A DNA stretch of 64,000 nucleotides from Symbiodinium natans (taxonomy: Eukaryota > Sar > Dinophyceae > Suessiales > Symbiodiniaceae): contig CAJNDS010002251.1 in assembly GCA_905221605.1 (NCBI GenBank), forward strand, positions 12,501 to 76,500. The letters run 5' to 3'. The translations under genes were made by a program, and so were the position numbers. The notes beneath the pieces are model-generated. The model saw only the letters and a program-made list of their open reading frames with translations, was not told where the DNA came from and did no database searches. This document shows positions 10,741 to 23,100 of the stretch, piece after piece. Within the stretch, counting starts at the first letter, position 1. Each line of letters starts with the position of its first letter.

Positions 10741-10845
10741 ATACCCTAAACCCTAAACCCTAAACCCTAAACCCTAAGCCCTAAGCCCTAAACCCTAAAC
10801 CCTAAACCCTAAACCCTAAACCCTAAACCCTAAGCCCTAAACACA
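10741..10845 (-). repeat. CCCTAAA block
   Basis: About 15 copies, with two CCCTAAG units in the middle and one at the end. Confidence 0.95.
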
Positions 10846-10943
10846 AACACCTTCATGCCTAGGGGCCCTCAACAAGAAACAGTAATGACAAGAAATCTGC
10901 ATCGAAGGCTCTCGAGATGGAACGGCTGCCAGGCCATGGTCAC

Positions 10944-11078
10944 ACCCTAAACCCTAAACCCTAAACCCTAAACCCTAAACCCTAAACCCTAAACCCTAAA
11001 CCCTAAACCCTAAACCCTAAACACCCTAACCTTAAGCCCTAACCTTAAATCCGAAACTCTAAACCCGAAACCCTAAAC
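10944..11078 (-). repeat. CCCTAAA block, degenerating rightwards
   Basis: Eleven perfect copies followed by CCTTAA-type variants. It lies between the last kinase exon and the first phosphatase exons, so it is intergenic. Confidence 0.94.
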
Positions 11079-11105
11079 CCTTGTTCCTCTGAGCCCCGAA
11101 ATCCC

Positions 11106-14100
11106 TTAGTGGCAGCAGGGGTCGCAGATGTGGCTGGGCACCGTGCGCACATCCCCGAACACCATAGCATAGGGGCCTAGATAATTGGACTCTTTCTTTT
11201 TTTTTGTGAGGGGGGGGGGGGGGGGTATTGTAGTTTTGTGATAAAGGGACCCATAAGGTAACACTACTAGTGATTATTCCGACCCCTGCATTAACCCCAT
11301 AAATCCCAAACCTGCTTTGAACGCAGGCTATGTGAGCTTTAGTCTAGGGGTGCAATGGGACATTCTCCGGTCGCCCTAACGAAACTGAGGGATGGCCGGA
11401 ACTCGCCTGCGCGGCCGCGTTGCTGCCGGCCTTGACGATGTAGACTGCCTGCTGTTTTGGTGTTATAGGGTTTAGGGCTTGGGGTTTAGGGGTTTAGGGG
11501 GTTTAAACGGTTTAGGGGTTTGGAAGTTTAGGCTTTATTTAGGGGTTTAGGGGGTTTAGGGCTTAGGGCCTTAGGAAGCAACTTAGTGTAAAGCCATCGC
11601 AAAAACCCTGGACCCTGTTCTCGTCATGAACACCCCTAAACCCCAAACCCTAAGCCCTAAGCTCGCCCCATGCAGCCCCATGCAGCCCCACAACCCTAAA
11701 CCCTAAACCCCAAACCCTAAACCCTAAACCCAACCCTGAACCCTAAACCCTAAACCCTAAACCGCTTGAGAAGAAGTCGAAGATAGGAAGTAAGGCCTTC
11801 TCTGGAGGACGTCTTCGACGTGCTGTGGATGTCCGGGTGTAAGATAGGGAACTTCGCTGGGACCCCCCCCCCCCCCTGAACCCCCTACAAACCCCCTGTA
11901 AACCGCCTGGTGTAGGGTTTAGGGTTTAGAGCTTAGCGCTTAGGGCTTAGGGTCTGGGGATGTGAATAACTCTCTAAGGTCGTAACTGCAAACCCCAAAA
12001 AGGCCACTTAACCCGCTAAACCCCCCGAAGCCCCCCTAAAGCCCCCCTTAACCCCTGAAAACCCCCTTTGAAACCCCCTAAAACCCTGAAACCCTCAAAC
12101 TCCCGGCGCCCGACTGCCCACCCTAAGCCGCGCCTGCACACTGGGCGCGCCCGAAAGGACAGCAGCGGCGCTTTCCAGCTTGGCCTGGGTTTAGGGTTTA
12201 GGGTTTAGGGTTTAGGGTTTAAGGTTTAGGGTTTAGGGTTTAGGGTTTAGGGTTTAGGGTTTAGGGTTCAGGGTTCAGGGTTTAGGGTTTATAAGGCTCA
12301 AACTCCATACCCAAGGTGAATCACAGACACCTATGCCCGAAATCCCTAAACCTTTTCGGGTTTCGGGTTTGAACGCCTTGAACCCCTATAGAGCCCATAC
12401 CCCTAAAGACGAAACTTAGGCTTCGGGTTTACGGGCTTAGGGTATAGGGCTATAAACCGTCCCAAGCCCCGTAAGTCATACCAGAAACCATATAAACGCT
12501 ACATAACGCTACACTAGCCCAAGCCTACAAATATTCTGTAAGCCTACCTACCGCCTCCACACACATCACCTGCCCTGTATACACCCTAAACTCTAGAGCG
12601 AAAGGAAGCTCTGCAGAATTCAAACCCTTAATCCTCAAACACCGGGCTGTCTAACCCGGGGTCTGGACATCGAGGTATAGGGGTATCTTTCTGTGGAGTT
12701 CCTACAACAAGGATAACCGTAGTTGAGGGTTATTGATTAGGAAAGCCCCTGAGAAAGGATATGTAGATGGATGCTTCCCACTTCCTTGGATGTGGCAACG
12801 AAAAAATGCAGGGGGCGGGCTTGATGCTTTCATGGTGAGAGTCGTACAAATGCCAAAACACCCCAAAAAGTTCTCCTACCCAGGACCCGACATTAGAGCC
12901 CTAGAGTGGCCCCTAGACCCTAGACCCCAAACCCTTGTAACGCCCCAAGCAACGCCAGCCTTCAGTCCACCAGTCACGTCGTGCGACGCTGTGTCCATGG
13001 AGACGCCTCCAGCAGTGATCTGGAAGGGGGACCCTAAACCCTCTAAACCCTAAACCCTAAACCCTAAACCCTAAACCCTCCAAACCAAACCCTAAATCCT
13101 AAACCCTAAACCCGAACCCTAAACCCTAAACCCCTAAACCCTAAACCCGGGGAAGGGGGGGGTGGGGGAGGAGTGGGTTTTCGGGGTTTGGGGTTGGGTG
13201 CTTGGGATCCTCGGGTGTAAGGCGTTCGGGTTTGGGGTTCTTGGAGGTCACCTAAGCCCGAAACCACCAAACCCTGATGGATGTAAGGGTTTGGGGTTTG
13301 GGGTTTGGGGTTTGGGGTTTAGGGTTTAGGGTTTAGGGTTTAGGGTTTCAGGTTTCGGGTTCAGGGAGGGAGGGAGGCCCAAAAAACCAAGAACCACACG
13401 GCCGGCCTTTGAGCTCGAGCTCGCCGCTCGGATCGACCAGGATCTCAGGGACCTCAAAACCCAGAGCCCTGGGAGGATCCAAAGAAATAGATCCCCTGAA
13501 GGGTTCCTAAGAATGCCCCAATAGCAGTATAAGGTACTATTTAGGGGTACTATATAGTAGATCCCCTTGGATGGGCAATAGCAGTAGAAGATTCGGGTCT
13601 GGGGGTTTGAGGGCTTAGGTAGGGTCTTTAGGTTTTGCACATTTACAGGGTTTGTAGGGTTTACAGGGTTTCTACCTGAATTCGGCTTAATTTTCCCTAA
13701 TTAGGCTTCTCCGCTTCTCCCTACATTTCCTTACTTATCCCTAAACCGCCTTACTTATCCCTAAATGGCCTTACTTATTCCTAAAAAGCCTTAATCATCC
13801 CCAAAAAACCTGAATTTATGGGGAGAGCCTGGCGAAGATTCGGCTCTGGGGTTCCAGGCTAAGGGCCGCTTGGGGCTTATAGCGTTTCTGGGGCTTAGAG
13901 GGCTGTATAGGGCTTTGTAGGGTTTATAGGGTCTATGGGGCTTATAGGGTTTAGAGGGTTTAGGGGTTTAGGGTATGCTCTGAAGTTCGCAGATTAAGAG
14001 TTTAGTGGTTTTGAATTGGAGTTCGGGGCTTGCGTCGAGGTGCCAAGGTAAACCCGAAACCCTACACAACCCTGAGGTTTAGGGTACATTGGGGCAACCT

Positions 14101-17100
14101 TGAGCCTTCTGCCGCTGGGTGCCAAGCCAGCTGGGCACCAGATTCCCAGGGGGGCCTTGCTTGCAGTAGGGGTTAGGGTTTAGGGCCAGTTTAGGGTTAG
14201 GGTAAAGTTTAGGGTTTAGGGTTAGGGTTAGGGTTTAGGGTTTAGGGTTTAGGGTTTAGGGTTTAGGGTTTAGGGTTTAGGGTTTAGGGTTTAGGGTTTA
14301 GGGTTTGGGGTTTAGGGTTTAGGGTTTAGGGTTTAGGGTTTGGTTGGGGGTTGAGAGATGAGGGTTGAGGGTTGAGGGTTGAGGGCTGAGGGTTTAGGGT
14401 TTAGGGGTGAGTGTTTAGGGCAGTTCATTCTGCAAGGCTTTTGTAGTCTTAAGGCTCAAGGTGTTGCATGCTTCTGGACCATCCGAGCCGCTTCGTGAAG
14501 ACTCCGTCCACATCTGTGACAAACCTGGGTCTGCAACAGTGCCCGCGTCACAGGCGGGAGCCCTAAACCCCTAATTCCTATACCCTAAACCCTAAACCCC
14601 AAACGCTAAACCCTAAACCTTCAAGACAAAATACATAGAAATTGTATGTGGCATCATTCTGAACTTCCCAAGATAATTACTGTCTAAACACCTCACAAAC
14701 AGAGTTTGAGTAAAATAATCCAAAGCGCCTGGGAAGCCAAATGCTCAATTTACTTAAACCTCTGGGACCTTCCCGCCCGTAGAATTTCAAAGTATCTTCA
14801 GAAGGCCCAAAATGGCTTCAGAGGGCCTAAATTGGCTTCGGAAGGCTTATTTTTGAAAAGGCCCACATGGGCTTCAGAAGGCCCGAAGTGGCTTCAGAAG
14901 GCCCAAATTGGCTTGTCAGAAAGACCAACTTGGCTTCAGAAGGCCCGAATAGGCTTCAGAAGGCCCAAATTGGCTTCAGGGCTTCACAAGGCCCAAATGG
15001 GCTTCAGAAGGCCGAAGTTGGCTTTAGAAGGCAAGGCCCAAATTGGCATCAGAAGACCCAGATTGGCTTCAGAAGGCCCAAGGCTCCATCAGAAGACCCA
15101 AAATGGCGATTCGGCTAAAACGTTTCGGTCAAAACATGTCGGTCAAAACGTTATTGGGGCCCACGCCCTACACACTTTCTATTCCAGCACTCTTAACCCC
15201 AAAAAATATATCAGGAAAGTGAATACGAAATTCCAAACACGCAAAACTTTCGGTCAAAACGTTTCGTTCCACGCGTTTCGTTCAAAACGTTAGTGGGCCC
15301 AAACCCTACAGCCCTCAACTTGCACATCTACAAAATCTCAAAGCGGCCGAGCATAGCACACCAGGACCGTTCCAAGTACGGTCCCGTCTCCAAGAGACGG
15401 GCCTGCTCCTCTTGCGGCAACGACCACAACTTGCGGAGAATGGCTTGTTGGCCCTCAGAATGACCAGCGAACGCTGCCAGGTCATGGTGCACGAAAGTGT
15501 CCAGCATTTTCGCGCCCATTTTTGACAAGTCCAATGGCGGTTGAGGCCGACGGACTGGAGGTGCTGGGGCACAGAGGGCCTGGAAGAATGCGCGGTCGAC
15601 GTAGACGGTGGCAGCCATCGTGGTCCTGAGAAAAGCTTGTCGTGAGTTCGCAAGCTTGCAAGAAAATATGCGCCCACTCAGAAGTACCTACCTATAGGAG
15701 GCCGACTAGGCGACGAGCTGCGGCTTGTCGCATTGTCGCGCGGCGAAGGTGAAGAAAGCTTGCTTGATTGCATTTAGGGCAAGAAAAGGTGGCCAAATTA
15801 ACACGTGCTGCAGCTTGTAGCTGCGCCTGAGAGGCTACGGCGGATGCTGCAGCGATGATTGGCGGGCAGAACACGTTGCTTGAAGCTGAAAACTTGCGAG
15901 ACATGCTTGCAAAACAATGCTGAAACTGTCGGATCGGCACATTGACATCTCCATATACTTTCCCGATAGCAGCGTAGCGCCCTAAGTTTCGCGTGGACAG
16001 TGAAGGTTCGAGTGTGTACTGCAAAAAAACACCGAGGGCCAGGCCTCAGCTGGCGCGGCGCATGGAGCCTGCTACAAGGCGCCGCAGCCCAGCCGAAACC
16101 GCTGCAGCCACACAACAAGCAGCGCTTGAGCAACACCCGCCGCCTCGGCCCGGAGCTCAGCATCCTTCTCCCCATCCTGGCCATCCTGGCAGGACTTGCT
16201 CAGGGTCTCCTCATCCCGTATCAAGACAGTGCCGTCACCTGGTGTAGGGCGACCTTTTTTTATCTGATTTCAACGATTTGACATACGCATCATACCGTGA
16301 CCTAAAACAGGAATTTTCAATAGCAGTAATGAGGTACATCAGCACGACCTTCAACATGATGTAAAACACCTGAATTCCACGTGTACTAATTTGCATGGAA
16401 CACAGCCGCATCGGTGCGTAAATATCATTCAGACAACGACTGTACTGCATCGCGCGATGCGACAAATTTCAAATTTCCAGAATGGCATGCTTCGGAGGGG
16501 ATGTCTGGGGGAATGTTGCAATGGCATGAAGAAGCAATTCCGACCTGGATGAACTAGTTTTCGAGATCTTCCCCAGCGGGAAGGTCGGCATCAGAGCTCA
16601 GGGGTTAGTGGGTTTAGAATTTGGGGCTACGGGCATGTGTGTGTGTGTGTGATTTTCTGCAATAGGGGTAATAACAGCATGTAGTAGCAGGTACGAGGAT
16701 GATGGCAGAGCAAGTCATGACAGTCATAACGATGGCGACGATAAAGATGACGACGATGCTGAGCTCGAAAAAGCCACAAGCTGTTCATTCTTGCATTTAG
16801 ATCCGTGGTGCCCAAGTACTAGTAACTACACGGCTTGTAGGCACGACTTCCAAGTACACAAACTGACAACAATGGTCGTAATCGCGGCAGTAGTAGTAGC
16901 CGCTTAGTAGCCATGCTCGCAGCGATAAGAATGAGAAAGAGAAAGAAGAGAAAGAGAAAGAAGAGAAAGAGAAAGAAGAGAAAGAGAAAGAAGAGAAAGA
17001 TAAAGAAGAGAAAGAGAAAGAAGAGAAAGAGAAAGAAGAGAAAGAGAAAGAGGAGAAAGAGAAAGAGGAGAAAGAGAAAGAGGAGAAAGAGAAAGAGGAG

Positions 17101-20100
17101 AAAGAGAAAGAGAAAGAGAAAGCGCAACAAATTCTACTGTGTCTTCGTGGTGAGGGGTAGGATCCACTGCTTTCCGTCGCTTCTGCCCGGAGGTATGCCG
17201 CGTGCAGGATCTCGTCGTCCCCAGAGTCAATGCGGACTGTCGTCGGCTTTGACGATTTTGCTTTTGTCTGCAAACGACACAGCTCGAACAGTCGGGCCCA
17301 CAACTGAAAGGAGCAACGCGAGGGTTGCAGTTTGAACAACTGCCTTCTCGCGGCAGCGCAAACGCCACCGCTTTGCGGATGGAAGTCTACCAGGTCTCGC
17401 GGGCCTGTTACGACAATCGCTGCAGCACCTCGTTGATGGTGACAGTGCCGGCCTCGTTGCAAGGAGCTGATATGTTGCAACGCGAGGGGAGCTGCGGAGG
17501 TATGTACGGGCGTCAGCAGTGTGAGACTGCACTTTCGTCCAACACATTTCGCTCAAAACGTTTCGTTCAAAACTGTCGTTCGAAACGTTATTGGGACCCA
17601 AACCCTATACAATTTCTACAAACCCCAAACCCCAAAACCCCAAACCCAAAACCCTAAACCCTACCATCTCCATTGGATTTAAAGGTTTAGCGTTGCCCTG
17701 CCTAAGCCTTCCACAAGCGCATCCGGCAGTATTCAGCCCTCAGATTTTCAAGACCCCCGGACCAACAGCAACCCTGAACCCCATAAATTGTAGGGTTCTT
17801 AAGGGTGGGGGGTTCGTTATAGGGTTTAGGGTTTAGGCTTTGGGAGGGGGGCTCATGGGGGAGCGGAGGTATAAAACCTTAGGGAAGCTTAGAGAGAGAA
17901 GTGGGGGGCACTAGGGAACCTTGGGCTACATTACCCCCCCCCCCCCCTCCCCTAAGAATCCCATGATCCCACTTCCCCGTGGCGGAGTCCTCCACGTGGG
18001 CGAGGGAAGGGACTCAGCTAGGGGTAAGGTAGTGCCCCTACTGAGACCAACTCCATACCCTGAGGGGTGTCACCTTTGTCACTTTGGTTGGTTACAGTTT
18101 GGTGGGCGGTCCCGTGCCATTGGGTTTCTTTTGTTCGGGGGAAGGTGTTGGGGGGGGTGCTCGTGGAGTGCCTTCGCCACCTTCTCTCGCGGTGTCGTGT
18201 CGGGCAGCTTCCTGGGTGGGCTGTCGGACGATACTCTCGGTCAAGTTCTTCTCGAGGTTTTTGTGGTCACTTCACACCCCAGAGTACCCTCACTCGTTTG
18301 TTCACATGCTGTTGCGAGTGTGTCGTCGTTTTCAGCTGGTTCGGAATCGGCGAAATCGGGCCTGTTGACATCTTCTACGGAAAAGGCGGGTTCGTGGCGG
18401 GGGAGGCGTCGATATGTTCACTTTTGGTCTCCGTTGACTGGGTGGTCGGATTTTGCCTGTCAAGGGATCGGCTGGCACGACTAGCCGAAGGGAGCAGGGG
18501 GACACGATCCCCTTGTGGCGGTGTTTTGGCCACGTGCCAACACCAATCCTTGCTATGTTTCTGCTTTTTACCTGTTCGACAAGGGATGTGCCGGGACCTT
18601 TGTAGATCGATGTGACCGTAGGCACACACACTCGCTATGGATGCATTTTTGTTGGTGTTTTTTTCAGATGGGTGAGCGGGAGGTGGGCGACTTGGATTTG
18701 CTTTGTCTCTTTGGTTTGGGCTTGTCGCTCTGCTGGTCCAAGTACGTGTAGTCGCCAAACCCAAACACCTGACCTGTCCTGTCCTGTCCTAAGAATCCCA
18801 TTTACCCCAAAACCCTAAACCGTACAAACCCCATAACTTCTATAACCCTACAGACCATATAAGTCCTGTAAGCCCTTTTAACCCTATAAGTACTATAAAT
18901 CCTAGAACTAACCCCTATCACCCCATAAACCCTAAACTCCGAAAACAAAATCCCCAACAACCCTCAAAAAACACAAAATGACCAACGACCCTCAAAAAAC
19001 CCATTAACAAGAACCCCTTAACAAAAACCCTTAAAATGCTAAAAGCACTAAACGCCCCTCAAAACCCAAAAAACCTGAACGCCCTAAAGCAGATGCACCC
19101 CACTCCCCCAGGGCCCGGGCACAGCGGACTTAGCGCCCAACTCCCGGCAGAGCTCTACCTAACAACCAGGAAGTGTAGGGGTCCAGTTTAGGGTTTAGGG
19201 TTTTCGGGTTTAGGGGTCTGGGGGTTAAGGGTTTAAAGTTTAGGGGTTTAGGGTTTGGGGACTTAGGGTCACCTGCCGTTAGACCCAATCCGAGACAGGA
19301 ATGCAGTGGAGGCCACTCCTACTTCTGAGGGCGGTGTGGAGCCTAACCGCCGCACGGTGAATGACACAGCAGCTGCACTGGTGGCACAGGAGGGGCGTCA
19401 CTCCTACTTCTGAGGGCGAGGAAACAGGCAAGCCCTCTAACCGAAGGACTCGGCGCGAGGACAAATGGGGGCACAAGAAAAAGATGACAGGACACAGACA
19501 TACAGTACAGAGCCGCTCAGCTGTGACCTTCCCAAAGTTACGCAGCCCAGAGGACTTAGGGTTTAGGGATTTATAGGGTTTAGGGTGACGGATGTAGGGG
19601 ACTGTGGGAGCTTCATGTTCAGGACTTTTAGGCGCGGGGTTTAGGGTTTAGGGTTTAGGGTTTAGGGTTTAGGGTTTAGGGTTTAGGGTTTAGGGTTTAG
19701 GGTTTTGGTCGTTCGGTGTGGAGCTTGACGTGGCAGCCCCTCAAGGGAGTCTAACTTGGACTTCCGTGGATGTACCCCTGGGAGATTCCTTTAATCTGCT
19801 CCGACTACGACTATGGCTCTTATATTCCCTTAGAGGATCCTAATAAAGGGTTCCCAAACCCAAGGTTGCAACCTTAAAGGTAGTCCCATGAACCCCTGAA
19901 CCCCAACCCTACAAACCCTAAACCTGTAATAAGTTGCTGTTGGATTTGAGATCCTGACCATCCAGACATCTCCACTGAGAATCGCCACGCCCTGCCTGGC
20001 ATCGCTCTTGGGATGTGTGGTCTGGAGCTCCAAACCCTAAACCCTAAACCCTGAACCCTGAACCCTGAACCCTAAACCCTAAACCCTAAACCCTAAACCC

Positions 20101-23100
20101 TAAACCCTAAACCCTAAACCCTAAACCCTAAACCCTAAACCCTAAACCCTAAACCCTAAACCCCAAGCCCGAACTTTGCTTGGGTCGTGGTGCTGGGCCG
20201 TTCGGGGTCGTGCTTCTCTTGGTCTCCTTTCTACTCTGAAAGAATCTGAAGGGCGTTGTAGCGTTGAGAGGCTGCTACACGCGTGGCCCCTCAACCCCCA
20301 CCCTCCACGGATCTCAAATATTCTTCCAAAAGGGCCCACAATTCAAAACAGCAAGCCCTAAACTCCCTAAGCCCTAAACCCTAAGCCCTAAACCCTAAAC
20401 CACAAGATGCCCAAAAAAAAACCCTCAAGGTCCCATTCACCCTATGGCCTCCTCCTCGTTGCCTCATGGAGGCGAGCAACACCATGTCAGTGACTAAATG
20501 AACCCCAAAAGGGTTGTGGACTACCATTTGCTTAAGACCTCCAAAAAGTGAAAAAAAGCAACTCATAATGCCCGCATAAGGAAGCATATTGTTCAGGTGT
20601 TTTTTTTTAAGGGGCGGGGGGGGGGGGGGGGTTCTTAAGCAAACTAAAAGGGAACTGCGGTCATAGGGACTATGGCAATATAGGGCGTATGGTGCCCCAC
20701 CTTCGGAGCCCATGTGGGGGTTTCCAAGACTTTGGGTCCTTATTCTTCGGGGATCCTATTGTTTTGGTTATATGAGAAGTCCCTCATTATCGTACACAAA
20801 AAGGAATGTCAGGGGTGCGACTCATCCAAAACGGCGTCGCCGTGGACGACCTCGGGTTTGGGCTGTGGGACCCTAAACCCTAAACCCGAAACCCTCAAAC
20901 CTAACCCCGAAACCCTAAACCCTAAACGGGTGCGACTTGGCATACTACAAGAGGGCTTCAAAAGCCGATCTGAGCCCTTAGTAAGGTAACCCTTTCTGGC
21001 CGACTTTTTGGGGGCGGGGGTTAGTGCCCAGACCCCTGGGAGGATCCAAAAAGTAGAACCCCCAAGTAGTACCCTTTGCTACTTTTGGGTAATTCTGAGG
21101 AACCCTTAAGGGGATCTACTTGTTGGATCCTCCCAGGGGTTTGGGCACGGTAATCCAGGCAACCCTTGTATACCCCGCACTAAGGGATACTTTTTGGAGG
21201 AGGGCGAGGGTGAGGGGGGGGGAGCCCTAAACCCTAAACCCGAAACCCTAAACCCTAAACCCCAAACCCTAAACCCCAAACCCCTGCAGCTTCGGAGTCC
21301 TGAAGCCTCTGTACACATGTCTAGTCGACCCGGCTGCTCTTTCAAGAGCCCTAAACGATTTGACTACAGGGTTTAGGGTTTAGGGTTTAGGGTTTAGGGT
21401 TTAGGGTTTAGGGATATAGCACTGTGCTCCACACACAACCAGCAGGAGCAATACATAGAGTTTGGTGCTTGTGGGCTTAGGGCTTAGGCTTAGGGTTGAT
21501 GCCATTCTTCGTGAGCTGCAAACCCTAAACCCTAAACCCTAAACCCTAAACCCTGAACCCTGAACCCTAAACCCTAAACCCTAAACCCTAAACCCTAAAC
21601 CCTAAACCCTAAACCCTAAACCCTAAACCCCCAATCGAGAACCTGTGCTTTCGGGCTGGCGCACCGGCACGAAACCGCGCCCAAGCAAGCCTCTGGTGCC
21701 TTCAGCGCTGAACAGCTTGATTGGTTTTGGGGTTTAGGGTTTCTGGTTTGGGGTTTAGGGTTAGGGTTTAGGGTTTAGGGTTTAGGGTTCAGGGTTCAGG
21801 GTTCAGGGTCCAGGGTCCAGGGTTCAGGGCTTATAGGGCTTAGGGTTTAGGGTTTAGGGTTTAGGGTCTAGCGTTTAGGGTTTAGGGTTTCGGGTTTAGG
21901 GCTTAGGGTTTTATGCGCCAGGTCTAGGGCATGCAGTTTGACAGGAATGACGTGTCGACCGTCTGCAGCAAAGCACACCCTTACTTGGAGGTTCATGGTT
22001 TAGGGTCTTGGGGCTTTAGGGGTTTGGCTTTAGTGTTAAGGGTTTTAGGTTTTAGGGTTTAGAATTTAAGGTTTAGGGTTTATGGCTTAGGGGGCTTAGG
22101 ATTTTGTGTTTTGTTTATTTATTTAGGGTATAACCCCAATTATAAGTCTACTTATCACCTACTGGGGGACCTCCTCAACCCTGGCCAGTTCTTCGTAGGA
22201 AACGAGGGAATGAGGTACCCTATATGGTCCCTTCAAGAGTAGATATGGGGCCCAGATTCCCTCATTCCCTGCTCAAAACCATGGGGAACCCTGAAGCCTA
22301 GATCCTAAACCCGAAGGTGGAAGGGCCTCCAACTCGAAACCCCTCAAGCCCCAACCCGATCACACCTGGCCGCATCCAGCATGATAAGCCTCCCTAACCT
22401 CCCCAACACTAAGCTGCTAAACCCCCCAAACCCCAAGCCCCCGAACCCCCAAGCCCCTAATCACAAACCTCATACCCCGATACCGTCATAAACAGCCCTA
22501 AGCCCTAAGCCCTCGACCCTAAACCCTCAGCCCTAAACCCCAAACCCTAAACCCTGAACCCTAAACCCTAGACCCTAAACCCTAAACCCCCAACCCTAAA
22601 CCCCGAGACTTCGGCCATCCACCACGGGCGGGGAGAGGCGGCTCCCCAGGAGCTTCTTCCTGGCTTTTTTTTCGGGGTTTCGGGTTTCGGGTTCAAGGGT
22701 TGGGTTTAGGGCTTGGGGGTGTAGGGGTTTGGGGTTTGGGGTTTTAGGGTTTGGGGTTTGGGGTTTGGGGTTTGGGGTTTGGGGTTTGGGGTTTGGGGTT
22801 TGGGGTTTGGGGTTTGGGGTTTGGGGTTTGGGGTTTGGGGCGTAAGTGTTTAGGTTTAGGGGTTTGGGGTTTAGGTTTTGGGGTTTGGGGGTTTAGGGTT
22901 TGGGTTTGGGGTTTAGGGTTTGGGGGTTTAGCGTTTAAGGATTGGGGTTCAGGGTTTCGGGGTTGAGGGTTTAGGGTTTTTGGGGTTTGGGGTTTTGGGG
23001 TTTGGTGTTTAGGATTTAATTCGGGGTTTAAGGAAAATGTGCTAATTACTATTCATTTAAGGTCTCGGGAGCTTAGTGGGTTGAGGGCTTCAGGGCCAAG

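Noticed and set aside
14706-15293. 195-residue plus ORF
   Set aside because: It is produced by the 20-bp minisatellite, which is open in several frames; peptide repeats shift register.
16797-17480. 227-residue minus ORF
   Set aside because: Its C-terminal half is the 15-bp purine microsatellite (SFSFS). Only a short upstream segment is kept as a weak exon candidate.
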